DNA of 64,000 bases from the NCBI RefSeq assembly GCF_021601625.1, contig NZ_BQHR01000004.1, positions 366,775-430,774 on the forward strand, read 5' to 3'. Source of the DNA: Pseudomonas paraglycinae (GTDB lineage: Bacteria; Pseudomonadota; Gammaproteobacteria; Pseudomonadales; Pseudomonadaceae). Made by a program: the position numbers and the translations under genes. The notes below the pieces were generated by a model that saw nothing but the letters and a program-made list of their open reading frames with translations, was not told where the DNA came from and did not search any database. This document shows, in pieces, positions 43,457-52,669 of the stretch. The stretch's first letter is position 1. Every line of letters starts with the position of its first letter.

Positions 43457-43860
43457 CTGCGTTCTCCTTAACGAGTTCAAAGGCGCGGGTTTCCGTTACG
43501 CATCGCCGGAGCGACGCTCCGCGCCTCATTCAAGATCCATCCTGAAATCAACGTCACGGGGCCAGTTCGAATTCGCTTCAATGACTTCAGAATTTCGCCT
43601 GTCATTTGGCTGACCCGGCCACAAAAGTAGACGCCAACCTGCTGAATTGCATAGGAAGCTGACAAACGGCTTTTCGGTTGGCTGTGCTGCAACGTCCGTG
43701 CTTGAGCGGTTCCGTAATGACTCAAGCCTACCGCCCTCTCCCGTTGCGCTATTTCACATTTTTTTCACGAAGCGCTTTGTTGCGGTAAAAAACCCTGACA
43801 CAATTATTGGCAATGATTCTCAACTGCTCTTTGTTTGCTATTTAAAATCAGGAAGCCTCA
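43457..43860. other. Intergenic region before the TonB receptor
   Basis: 404 bp between divergent genes. Apart from a Fur-box-like element at 43804-43824 and an A/T-rich promoter-like stretch (43760-43800) I see no feature. A palindromic GGAGCGACGCTCC near 43511 is a minor hairpin. Confidence 0.55.
43804..43824 (+). promoter_or_regulatory. Fur-box-like site before the TonB receptor
   Basis: The core GCAATGATTCTCAA matches the right half of the Fur consensus (AATGATTCTCATT type) with a weaker left half. It lies 37 bp upstream of the receptor start, overlapping the expected promoter, which fits iron repression. Confidence 0.6.
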
Positions 43861-46035
43861 ATGTCGCGTCCCATCTCGCAGAGTCGTTTCACCCCGTCAC
43901 GCAACCTCCTGTCCATGGCTATCTGCATGGCCGTCATGACCCCGGCGCTGGCCGATGAAACCCGCGAGGTGCAAGACGCTGCCCCACCCGCCACCCTCGA
44001 ACTCGGCGCGACTGCAATCACATCCACCCAACTGGGCAGTACCACCGAAGGCTCGGAGTCGTACACCACCGGCACCATGGCCACCGCCACCAAACTGCCG
44101 CTGACCCTGCGCGAAACACCGCAAGCCGTCACTGTCATCACCCGTCAGCGCATGGACGATCAGGCGATGACCAGCATCAACGACGTGGTCAACGCCACGC
44201 CTGGGCTGTTCCTCGACTACTCCAACGGCCCAGGCCGACAGGCCTATAAAGCCCGGGGTTTCAACATCGACAACCTGATGTACGACGGCATTCCAAGCGG
44301 CTACGACGGCGTGAACGTCGGGTCCCAGCCGAATCTGGCGATGTTCGATCGGGTCGAGGTGGTCCGCGGTGCGACCGGTCTGGTCACCGGCGCCGGCAAC
44401 CCTTCGGCGGCGATCAACCTGGTGCGCAAACGGCCATTGGCCGAGCAGCGCGTCACCCTGACCGGCGCCGCCGGAACCTGGGACAACTATCGCGGCGAGC
44501 TCGATGCTTCCAGCCCGCTCAACGACAGCGGCACCCTGCGCGGCCGGGTGGTCACGTCCTACCACGACGCCAACAGCTTCATCGATGACGTCGACGAGCA
44601 ACACAACCTGTTCTACGCCGTCACCGAAGCCGATCTGAGCGACGACACCACCCTGACCCTCGGTTTCTCGCACCAGAAGGACAGGACCAACTACTTCTGG
44701 GGCTCGTCGATGATCGGCCTCGACGGCCATCACCTTGATCTGCCGCGCTCGTATAACCCCGGCACTTCCTGGGAAGACAAGGATCAGGAAATCAACACCG
44801 TCTTCGCCGAGATCCGTCAGCAACTGGCCAACGACTGGAAGCTGCAGGTCAACGCCAACTATTCCGAGCAGAACGCGCTGTTCTCCGGCTCGTACCAGTC
44901 GCGCTGGGTCAACGACACCCTGGCCCGCACGGTTTACCAGTCCAAGGCCGATGAAAACCAGGCAGGTCTCGACGCCTTCTTCAGCGGCCCGTTCGAAGCC
45001 TTCGGACGCAGCCATGAACTGGTGGTCGGCGCCAGCAAACGCATCTACGACCTGACCACCCACAACTACTCGCCGTACGACACCAACTGGCCGATCAACG
45101 CCGGCAAACCGGACTTCGTCCACACCAACAATACGCGCGAAGTCACCACTCAGGACGGCGTGTACCTGACCACCCGCCTGAGCCTGGCCGACCCGCTGAA
45201 GCTGATCCTCGGCGGGCGTCTGGACTGGTACGACTACGACAACCGCGATGGCGACGGCGATTACAAAGTCACCCGCAACGTCACCCGCTATGCCGGCCTG
45301 ATCTACGAGCTGGACGACCATCATTCGGTGTACGCCAGCTACAGCGACATCTTCACCCCGCAGAGCAACAAGGGCACCTCCGGTAACCCGGTCAAGCCGA
45401 TCGTGGGCAAGAACTACGAGGTCGGTATCAAGGGCGAATACCTGGGCGGCGCGCTGAATGCCAGCCTCGCCGTGTTCCGTGTCGATCAGGAAAACCGCGC
45501 GGTGCAGGTGTTCGTGCCGAACTGCCCGCAGTCTTCCTGCTATGACGCCTCCGGCGAGATCCGCAGCCAGGGTATCGACCTCGAGCTGCAAGGCGCGCTC
45601 ACCGACAACTGGCAGATCGGTGGCGGCTACACCTACGCCCGCACGCACACCATCAAAGACGAGGCGAACCCGCAGAACGTCAACAAGCAGTTCGACACCG
45701 ACATCCCGGAGCACCTGTTCAAGCTCACCACCCGCTACAACTTCCAGGGCCCGCTGGAAAAACTGCGTGTGGGCGGCAACATCTCCTGGCAGAGCCGCAT
45801 GTACAACGACATCGAACTGCTCGATGGCGGCAACTACCGCCTCAAGCAAGGCGCTTACGCCGTGACCGACCTGATGGCCGGCTACCGGGTCAATGACAAC
45901 CTCGACCTGCAACTCAACGCCAACAACATCTTCGACCGCAAGTACTACTCCACCATCGCCAACTCCGTCAGCTACGGCGGCGACAGCTATGGCACGCCGC
46001 GCAACATGATGCTGACGGCCAAGTACACCTTCTAG
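43861..46035 (+). CDS. TonB-dependent siderophore receptor
   Basis: 724 residues with a signal peptide (NLLSMAICMAVMTPALA). A TonB-box/linker region follows, then the plug domain (TLRETPQAVTVITRQRMDD, VVRGATGLVTGAGNPSAAINLV) and a 22-strand barrel ending LTAKYTF with the terminal Phe. The plug sequence is of the FpvA/FhuE/FoxA class that imports ferric siderophores. No FecI-type sigma or anti-sigma gene is adjacent, and it lacks the extended signalling domain. Its stop overlaps the stop of the convergent LysR gene. A Fur-box-like site lies upstream. Confidence 0.93.
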   Translation: MSRPISQSRFTPSRNLLSMAICMAVMTPALADETREVQDAAPPATLELGATAITSTQLGSTTEGSESYTTGTMATATKLPLTLRETPQAVTVITRQRMDDQAMTSINDVVNATPGLFLDYSNGPGRQAYKARGFNIDNLMYDGIPSGYDGVNVGSQPNLAMFDRVEVVRGATGLVTGAGNPSAAINLVRKRPLAEQRVTLTGAAGTWDNYRGELDASSPLNDSGTLRGRVVTSYHDANSFIDDVDEQHNLFYAVTEADLSDDTTLTLGFSHQKDRTNYFWGSSMIGLDGHHLDLPRSYNPGTSWEDKDQEINTVFAEIRQQLANDWKLQVNANYSEQNALFSGSYQSRWVNDTLARTVYQSKADENQAGLDAFFSGPFEAFGRSHELVVGASKRIYDLTTHNYSPYDTNWPINAGKPDFVHTNNTREVTTQDGVYLTTRLSLADPLKLILGGRLDWYDYDNRDGDGDYKVTRNVTRYAGLIYELDDHHSVYASYSDIFTPQSNKGTSGNPVKPIVGKNYEVGIKGEYLGGALNASLAVFRVDQENRAVQVFVPNCPQSSCYDASGEIRSQGIDLELQGALTDNWQIGGGYTYARTHTIKDEANPQNVNKQFDTDIPEHLFKLTTRYNFQGPLEKLRVGGNISWQSRMYNDIELLDGGNYRLKQGAYAVTDLMAGYRVNDNLDLQLNANNIFDRKYYSTIANSVSYGGDSYGTPRNMMLTAKYTF

Positions 46036-46949
46036 GTCTTCTTAGCGCAGGGACGCGCCAGAATGTCTTCCAGAAAATCAATGAACACATTGATACGGCT
46101 GGAGCCACGGTGATTGGGCAGATACAACGCATTGATGCAGCAGCTCGCATTACCGGGGTTGACTTCATACCCCTTCAGCAGCCGCATCAACCGACCCGCC
46201 TCAACATCAGCGCGCACCAGCCAGTCGGCCAGCAGGGCCACCCCGCGCCCCGCCACCGCCGCTTCGCGCAGGATGTCGGCATTGTTGCTTTGCAGGCGGC
46301 CATGGACATTGAGCTGGATGGTTTCCTCGTCGCCCTGGAACGTCCAGTGCTGGTGCGAACCACCGTAGTCGAAGCGCAGGCATTGATGCTCAAGCAAGTC
46401 TCGTGGATGCGCCGGCACAGCGTGACCGCTCAGGTAATCCGGACTCGCCACCACCCAGCGCTGGAAGCCGCCCACGCGTTTGCTGACGATATCGTCACTG
46501 ACCACCGACGATCCCAGGCGCACCGAGACATCGATCTGCTCGCTCAGCAGATCGCTGACCTGATCGCTCAACGACACACTGATTTCAAGCCCCGGATGGC
46601 GGTCGAGCAATACTCCCAGTTGCGGCGCAATGATCTGTCGGCCGAACTCCACCGGCACGCTGATGCGCAGGCGTCCCTGCGCCTCGCTGCCCCGGTCGGC
46701 GACAACCGCGTCGGCCTCATCGATGGCATCGAGAATGGCCACCGCTTTCTCGAAATAGGTTTGGCCGGCGACCGTCACGCTGGTGTTGCGTGTCGTGCGG
46801 TTGAGCAGGCTGGCGCCCAACTCGTGTTCCAGCCCCGCCACCTGGCGTGTCACCGAGGACGTCGAGATGCCGAGTTTGCGCGCCGCCGAGGAATAACCAC
46901 CGCAACGTACGGTTTCAACGAACATCTTCAGTGCCAGCAACTTGTCCAT
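46032..46949 (-). CDS. LysR-family regulator
   Basis: 305 residues from ATG 46949 (MDKLLALKMFVETVRCGG), the usual LysR start; a 36-residue upstream extension is not conserved-looking. HTH: YSSAARKLGISTSSVTRQVA, LEHELGASLLNRTTRNTSVT. The effector domain follows (GRLRISVPVEFGRQI, DVSVRLGSSVVSDDI). It lies 100 bp downstream of, and on the same strand as, an MFS gene, and may regulate it and the divergent hydroxylase operon. Its stop (complement of CTA) interlocks with the TonB gene's TAG. Confidence 0.9.
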   Translation of the reverse strand: MDKLLALKMFVETVRCGGYSSAARKLGISTSSVTRQVAGLEHELGASLLNRTTRNTSVTVAGQTYFEKAVAILDAIDEADAVVADRGSEAQGRLRISVPVEFGRQIIAPQLGVLLDRHPGLEISVSLSDQVSDLLSEQIDVSVRLGSSVVSDDIVSKRVGGFQRWVVASPDYLSGHAVPAHPRDLLEHQCLRFDYGGSHQHWTFQGDEETIQLNVHGRLQSNNADILREAAVAGRGVALLADWLVRADVEAGRLMRLLKGYEVNPGNASCCINALYLPNHRGSSRINVFIDFLEDILARPCAKKT

Positions 46950-47049
46950 AAGTGGAGCCCGATCGAAAGGAAACGGTGATGATTGTGCATCACCGTTCGC
47001 CAATCGTCTTGTAGGACCGTGCTTCATCGGACTCAGCGGTGCCTGCGTT

Positions 47050-48249
47050 TCAGGCATCGGCCTTGCGGCTCAGGAACAGCGCCAGGGCCAGCGCCGGCAG
47101 CAACGCCACGGACACGGCGGACAGGTTCCAGCCAAAATGCTCGTAGAGCGGACTGGCGACCAGCGATCCCAGAGCACCGCCGACGAAGATGCTGGTCATG
47201 TACACGGCATTCAGGCGGGCCCGGCTGTGCGGATCGAGGGCGTACACCTCGCGCTGGCCCAGCACCATGTTCAGTTGCACGGCGAAGTCCAGCAGCACCG
47301 CGCAAACCACCAGCCAGACATAGCCGCTGCCCGGCAGCGCGGCGATCAGCAACGAGGCCGGAGCGAGCAACAGTGCCACGAGCGTCCCGCGCCGACCGTG
47401 CCCGGCATCGGCCAGCCGCCCGGCAATCGGCGCTGCGACCGCGCCGACGGCGCCGACCAGGGCAAATATCGCCACCTGTGCCTGACTGAAACCGTGGTGC
47501 CGCATCAGCTGGATCGGTGCGAGGGTCCAGAACAGGCTGAAACTGGCGAACAGCAAGCCCTGATACAGCGAACGCTGACGCAGAACCGCGTGCCGACGGG
47601 CCAGCGCAAACACCGAGCCGATCAGCGCAGCGTACGTCGCCTGATGGCTCGGGACGCGGCGCGGCAAGGCAATCGCCATGATCAGTGCGATGACAGCCAT
47701 CAGCGCCGCTGCGCTGAAAAACACCCCGCGCCAGCCGAACACTTCCACCAGCAGACTCGACAGTGGCCGCGACAGCAGAATGCCCAGCAACAGGCCGCTC
47801 ATGATGTTGCCCACCACCCGGCCACGGGTTGCCTCGGGCGCCAGATGCGCGGCCAACGGCACCAGAATCTGCACCGCCACCGAAGTCAGGCCGATCAGCA
47901 ACGACAGGACCAGGAACATCGACGGCGAATGCGTCAGACCGGCGCACAACAGCGTCACGCTCGCCGCCAGGGTAAAGCCCACCACCAACCGACGGTTTTC
48001 CATCAGGTCGGCCAGCGGCACCAGCAACAGCAGCCCCAGTGCATAACCGAACTGCGTGAGTGAAACGATCAGACTGGCATTGGCACTGGACAGGCCGATC
48101 TGCGGCGCGATCAGTTCGACGATCGGCTGAGCGTAATAAAGGTTGGCCACGACCGCGCCGCAGCAGAATGCCAGGAACGCGACCATCAGGCCGGAAAGTG
48201 AAGCGGATGGTTCGGCCTTGGCCGCCGCTGCCGGATTGCCCGTAAGCAT
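47050..48249 (-). CDS. MFS transporter
   Basis: 399 residues, twelve membrane helices: GLMVAFLAFCCGAVVANLYYAQPIVELIA is the conserved first helix of a proteobacterial MFS subgroup, followed by PLADLMENRRLVVGFTL (motif A) and SRPLSSLLVEVFGWRGVFF. The substrate is unknown. It is divergent from the second Mo-hydroxylase operon, with 293 bp between starts. A strong dyad (48338-48375) lies in that gap. Confidence 0.9.
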   Translation of the reverse strand: MLTGNPAAAAKAEPSASLSGLMVAFLAFCCGAVVANLYYAQPIVELIAPQIGLSSANASLIVSLTQFGYALGLLLLVPLADLMENRRLVVGFTLAASVTLLCAGLTHSPSMFLVLSLLIGLTSVAVQILVPLAAHLAPEATRGRVVGNIMSGLLLGILLSRPLSSLLVEVFGWRGVFFSAAALMAVIALIMAIALPRRVPSHQATYAALIGSVFALARRHAVLRQRSLYQGLLFASFSLFWTLAPIQLMRHHGFSQAQVAIFALVGAVGAVAAPIAGRLADAGHGRRGTLVALLLAPASLLIAALPGSGYVWLVVCAVLLDFAVQLNMVLGQREVYALDPHSRARLNAVYMTSIFVGGALGSLVASPLYEHFGWNLSAVSVALLPALALALFLSRKADA

Positions 48250-48337
48250 GATGACACCTCGATGAGTTGGGAAAGTGACGCCAAGGCTAGGGGCTGTGCG
48301 GGCGTTCGAGTATCCATCCCTCGGGCAATTGAGTGAT

Positions 48338-48375
48338 GCGCCAAATGCAACGACTCCCGGCGTTGCACTTGGCGC
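48338..48375. promoter_or_regulatory. 15-bp imperfect dyad between MFS and hydroxylase operons
   Basis: GCGCCAAATGCAACG, 8-bp centre, CGTTGCACTTGGCGC: 14 of 15 bases pair. Weaker outer symmetry exists (GAGTAT near 48308, ATACTC near 48400). Its position between divergent promoters suggests an operator, perhaps for the LysR gene at 46032 (inference); a transcript hairpin is the alternative. Confidence 0.55.
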
Positions 48376-48542
48376 AACGTGCTATTGCGCAGGCTGGCAA
48401 TACTCGGACGGATGCACCCTCTCTACCCTTGGTCACCTGGCGCAGGGCTTTCCATCAGCGCCCTTCCCCGGTCGTTCAAGGAGTTGTCGAAGATGCCGAA
48501 TCCGTCCCTCACGCCCACCGCGTGCCTCTTGGGCCAACGCTC

Positions 48543-49817
48543 ATGAACGGCCATTTCATGAAATCCAGAGCACTGTGGGTCAGCGCGGCAGCCCTCGCGT
48601 CGATCGGTGCAATCGCTGCCCTGGCGCTGATGTGGCGGCCGGCAATTGCGCCGGTCGAACGCCCGCAAACCTTCGACTCCGCGCAACTGCAACGCGGCGC
48701 ACGAGTGGTCGAGGCTGGCGACTGTGCGGTGTGTCACACGCGGCCCGGTGGCCAATACCTGGCCGGTGGACTGCCGCTGGTGACGCCGTTCGGCACCCTC
48801 TACAGCACCAACATCACCCCGGATCCACAGACCGGCATCGGCCAATGGTCGCTGCCGGCCTTCGAGCGGGCGATGCGTGAAGGGATCTCCCGCGATGGCC
48901 ACTTCCTGTACCCGGCCTTCCCTTACGTTCATTACCGGCGCATGAGCGAAGACGACATCGCCGACGCCTATGCGTACCTGATGAGCGGCCCGGCGGTGGA
49001 CTCGCCGCCACAACAGAACCGCATGAACTTCCCGATGAACATCCGGCCACTGGTGTCGTTCTGGAACCTGCTGTTCCTGCATGGAAAACCGCTGACGCCA
49101 CTGGCGGAGCAATCGCAGATGTGGAATCGCGGGCGTTACCTAGTCGAGGGGCCCGGTCACTGCGCGGGCTGTCATTCGCCGTTAAACCTGATCGGCGCCG
49201 AGAAATCCGGCGAAAACCTGGCCGGCGGCGGCGTGGATGGCTGGGACGCGCCGTCACTGCTGGGCATGGCGCACCGGGCAAACCCGTGGAGCAGCGAGCA
49301 ACTGGTGAGTTACCTGCGGGCCGAAGTGGTCGACGGACACGGCACGGCAGCGGGCCCGATGCACCCGGTCAGTCTCGGTCTGGCGCGCTTGCCCGTGGAA
49401 GATGCACAGGCGATTGCCGAATACCTGCTGAGTCTGCCGGCGAAAACCGCGATCAACGAAATTCCGAGCGCCAGCGCTGAATCTGCGGATCGATCCTCTG
49501 GCGCGCTGCTGTTCGCCAGTGCCTGCGCCGGCTGCCATGCCGAAGGCGCGCCGATGCGTGACATCGACGGCCGCCCGGCACTGGATCGCACCTCGGCGCT
49601 GCAGGCCGCCAGCCCGCGCAACTTTGTGAAAACCGTACTCGAAGGCATCCCGGCAGAACCCGGCCAACCGGGACCGGTGATGCCCTCGTTCGCCGCCAGT
49701 CTCGATAACACCCAACTCAACGCCCTGGCCGTCTACCTGCGCCATCAGGCCAGCCCCGATCAACCGTGGACCGACCTTTCCGCCACCCTCGAAGCGCTAC
49801 GTCAGGAGACGAAATGA
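48543..49817 (+). CDS. Membrane-anchored triheme cytochrome c of the second Mo-hydroxylase
   Basis: About 424 residues. Start is 48543 or 48558 (MKSRALW...); neither has a clear ribosome site. One membrane helix (VSAAALASIGAIAALALMW) is followed by three hemes: CAVCH, CAGCH and CAGCH. It has the same domain plan as the cytochrome at 38998, here encoded first in its operon. Its stop overlaps the next ATG (ATGA). Electrons would go from the Mo/FeS enzyme to quinone or a terminal oxidase. Confidence 0.9.
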   Translation: MNGHFMKSRALWVSAAALASIGAIAALALMWRPAIAPVERPQTFDSAQLQRGARVVEAGDCAVCHTRPGGQYLAGGLPLVTPFGTLYSTNITPDPQTGIGQWSLPAFERAMREGISRDGHFLYPAFPYVHYRRMSEDDIADAYAYLMSGPAVDSPPQQNRMNFPMNIRPLVSFWNLLFLHGKPLTPLAEQSQMWNRGRYLVEGPGHCAGCHSPLNLIGAEKSGENLAGGGVDGWDAPSLLGMAHRANPWSSEQLVSYLRAEVVDGHGTAAGPMHPVSLGLARLPVEDAQAIAEYLLSLPAKTAINEIPSASAESADRSSGALLFASACAGCHAEGAPMRDIDGRPALDRTSALQAASPRNFVKTVLEGIPAEPGQPGPVMPSFAASLDNTQLNALAVYLRHQASPDQPWTDLSATLEALRQETK

Positions 49818-50287
49818 CTCAGATCACCCTCAACGTCAACGGATCTTCCCGGGCTCTCGAGCTGGAACCCGACATGCCGCTGCTCTATGCGCTGCGCAAT
49901 CACCTGGGCCTCAACGGCGCCAAGTACGGGTGTGGTCTGGGCCAATGCGGTGCCTGCACCGTCATCGTCGATGACCAACCGGTGTTTTCCTGCCTGACAC
50001 CCTGCGCCGGCCTTGAAGGCAAAAAGGTGCGGACGGTCGAGAGTCTGGGAACCGCCGAACGCCCCGGCTCCCTGCAGCAAGCGTTCATCGACAAACAGGC
50101 CGCTCAATGCGGTTACTGCATCGCCGGCATGTTGATGCGTGCGCAGGCATTGCTGGAAAGCAATCCGCATCCCGATGAGCAGACCATTCGCGAACACATG
50201 TCCGTCAACCTGTGCCGCTGCGGCACGCATTTGCGCATCATCGAGGCGATCAACCTTGTCGCCCGGCAAAACGGGAGTGCGCAATGA
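49814..50287 (+). CDS. 2Fe-2S subunit of the second Mo-hydroxylase (NicA/IorA-like)
   Basis: 157 residues with the same eight-cysteine pattern as the gene at 36276: YGCGLGQCGACTV, FSC, QCGYCIAGM and NLCRCGTH. The length and partner arrangement resemble NicA of nicotinate hydroxylase and the IorA group. The start overlaps the cytochrome stop and the stop overlaps the Mo-subunit start, each by ATGA, so the three genes are translationally coupled. Confidence 0.93.
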   Translation: MTQITLNVNGSSRALELEPDMPLLYALRNHLGLNGAKYGCGLGQCGACTVIVDDQPVFSCLTPCAGLEGKKVRTVESLGTAERPGSLQQAFIDKQAAQCGYCIAGMLMRAQALLESNPHPDEQTIREHMSVNLCRCGTHLRIIEAINLVARQNGSAQ

Positions 50288-52521
50288 CCACGATCAATGA
50301 GGTCGATCAGAGTCGCCGTGCGTTCCTGCGCGGGGGCGCCCTGCTGGTAGCGTTTGCTTTGGTGCCGGTCTCACGCCGCGCCCTGGCCGACACCGAAGTC
50401 GATACCTTGGGCACTGTGGTGCTGGCACCGGACCTGCCCGGCAGCCTGCGCACCAACCCCTGGCTCGATGCCTGGATCCGCGTCGGCCCCGACGGCATCA
50501 CCGTCTACACCGGAAAGGTCGAACTGGGCACCGGGGTCAAAACCGCGCTGCTGCAAATTGCCGCTGAACGCCTGGAGGTAGATCCGACCGCGATCAACCT
50601 GCTCACCGCCGACACCGCACTGACGCCGAACGAAGGCTACACCGCCGGCAGCCACACGATTTTCGACAGCGGCACGGCGCTGTTCAACGCGGCGGCGCAA
50701 GTGCGCGAGATGCTGCTGGAGTCGGCCGGGCGCAGCTGGAACGTTGCGCCGGCGCTGCTGACGACTCGCGACGGCATCATTCTCGGCCCGACCGGGCAAC
50801 GCATGTCCTACGCCGACGCCGTCCAGCAGGTCGATCTGCACCGCTACGCAAAATCCGCATCGCCCTCGATGCCACCGGCGTCGTTCAAGCTCATCGGCCA
50901 TTCGCTGCCACGGCTGGATATCCCGGGCAAAGTCAGCGGCGGCGCGGCGTTCGTGCAGGACATTCGCCTGCCGGGCATGCTCCACGCCCGGGTCATCCGC
51001 CCGCCACGTCCCGGCTGCACGCTGGAAGCCATCGATATTGATTCGATCAAAACGCTGTCGGGGGTGGTGCAGGTGATTCGCGACGGCAATTATCTGGCCG
51101 TGGTAGCGCGGGACGAATGGCAAGCGATCAAAGCCATGCGTCATGGATACGCTTCGGCGCGCTGGAGCGGCGGACAGGTGATTCCCGAATCGCGCGACAT
51201 CCACACCTTGCTCGAACGTCTGCCTTCACGGCGTTATCCGATCAGCCATGAAGGCACGCCCCAGGGCGCGACCGCCAACCAATACCGCGCCCGGGTGACC
51301 AAGCAATACCTGATGCATGGTTCGATCGGCCCGTCCTGCGCCGTGGCCTGGTTCAAGGACGGCACCCTCACCGTCTGGACCCACACCCAGGGCGTGTATC
51401 CGCTGCGCGCCGGAATCGCCGAAATGCTGCGGTTGCCGCCCGAGCGCGTGCGCTGCATCCACACCGAAGGTTCCGGCTGCTACGGCCACAACGGCGCAGA
51501 CGATGCCGCGGCTGACGCAGCGCTGGTTGCTATGCGCGTACCGGGCTCGCCGGTGCGGGTGCAGTGGATGCGCGAGCAGGAAAACCTTTGGGAGCCGTAC
51601 AGCTCGGCGATGGTCAGCGAGGTGCAAGCCAACCTTGATGCGCAAGGTCGGCTGCAGGACTGGAACTATGAGCTGTGGACCACGCCGCACAACGAACGCA
51701 TCGTCAACGCCGGGCGCTTGCTGCCCGCACGCCTGCTGGCCCGGCCGTTCGCTTCGGCACCCTCGGTGCCGATCGCCCAGCCTGAGGGCGATGGCGATCG
51801 TAACGCGGTGCCGCTGTACACCGTGGCCTCTTCGCGGATCGACATGAACTTCGTCACCGAAATGCCGTTCCGCACCTCGGCCATGCGCTCGCTGGGCGCC
51901 CACATCAACGTCTTCGCCATCGAAGCCTGTATCGACGAACTCGCCGCCAAGGCCGCAGTCGATCCGGTTGCCCTGCGCCTGGCGCACCTGACAGACCCTC
52001 GGGCGCGGGCGGTGGTGGAACGGGTGCGCGATGCAATCGACTGGCCACAAAAAAGCAGTGAACCCGGCGCAGGCCTTGGCTTCGCCTTCGCGCGCTACAA
52101 AAACATCATGGGCTACTGCGCCATTGCCGTGCGTCTGCGGGTGCATCCGCAGACCGGCGAAGTGCAGATCGATCACGTCGTCACCGCAGTGGACGTGGGG
52201 CAGATCGTCAGCCCCGATGGCCTGCGCAACCAGGTCGAGGGCGGGATCGTGCAGTCCACCAGCTGGACGCTGTATGAAAAGGTCGCCTATGACGCAGGCG
52301 GCATCCGCAGCTACGACTGGAGCGGCTACCCGATCCTGCGCTTCTCGCAAGTGCCCAAAAAGGTCGACGTTCACCTGCTCGACCAGCCGGGGCAACCGTT
52401 TCTGGGGGCCGCCGAAATCGTCCAGGGCCCCATGGCTGCCGCCATCGGCAATGCCGTGGCGAATGCCACCGGGCGGCGATGGCTGAACCTGCCCCTGACC
52501 CGCTCGCAACAGCCTTCCTGA
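50284..52521 (+). CDS. Molybdopterin-binding subunit of the second Mo-hydroxylase
   Basis: 745 residues. Tat signal SRRAFLRGGALLVAFALVPV. Domain features: VYTGKVELGTGVKTALLQIA, ADTALTPNEGYTAGSHTI, SGCYGHNGADDAAADA, WMREQENLWEPY, and a C-terminal GAAEIVQGPMAAAIGNA carrying the catalytic Glu (GAAE in place of the common GIGE). It is of the IorB/NicB/aldehyde dehydrogenase type, substrate unknown. It differs from the 36731 paralogue in the N-terminal half and the Glu motif, so a different substrate is likely (inference). Confidence 0.9.
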   Translation: MTTINEVDQSRRAFLRGGALLVAFALVPVSRRALADTEVDTLGTVVLAPDLPGSLRTNPWLDAWIRVGPDGITVYTGKVELGTGVKTALLQIAAERLEVDPTAINLLTADTALTPNEGYTAGSHTIFDSGTALFNAAAQVREMLLESAGRSWNVAPALLTTRDGIILGPTGQRMSYADAVQQVDLHRYAKSASPSMPPASFKLIGHSLPRLDIPGKVSGGAAFVQDIRLPGMLHARVIRPPRPGCTLEAIDIDSIKTLSGVVQVIRDGNYLAVVARDEWQAIKAMRHGYASARWSGGQVIPESRDIHTLLERLPSRRYPISHEGTPQGATANQYRARVTKQYLMHGSIGPSCAVAWFKDGTLTVWTHTQGVYPLRAGIAEMLRLPPERVRCIHTEGSGCYGHNGADDAAADAALVAMRVPGSPVRVQWMREQENLWEPYSSAMVSEVQANLDAQGRLQDWNYELWTTPHNERIVNAGRLLPARLLARPFASAPSVPIAQPEGDGDRNAVPLYTVASSRIDMNFVTEMPFRTSAMRSLGAHINVFAIEACIDELAAKAAVDPVALRLAHLTDPRARAVVERVRDAIDWPQKSSEPGAGLGFAFARYKNIMGYCAIAVRLRVHPQTGEVQIDHVVTAVDVGQIVSPDGLRNQVEGGIVQSTSWTLYEKVAYDAGGIRSYDWSGYPILRFSQVPKKVDVHLLDQPGQPFLGAAEIVQGPMAAAIGNAVANATGRRWLNLPLTRSQQPS

Positions 52522-52669
52522 ACCACGCCACGTTGCATTTCACGCAATGCAGCGTGGCGTCGCGCGTGGATTATCAAGCACCGGTCAGCCGCTTAACGTA
52601 GGGCCATCCGGTGCCGGCCCCAACGCCCGACACCGTCCACCGACCTTTTTCGAAGACTGGAGAACCCCC

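Noticed and set aside
43897-45912. 671-codon open frame antisense to the TonB receptor
   Set aside because: Low-complexity Val/Gly/Asp-rich product without motifs; the sense frame is a clear receptor and high GC creates such shadows.
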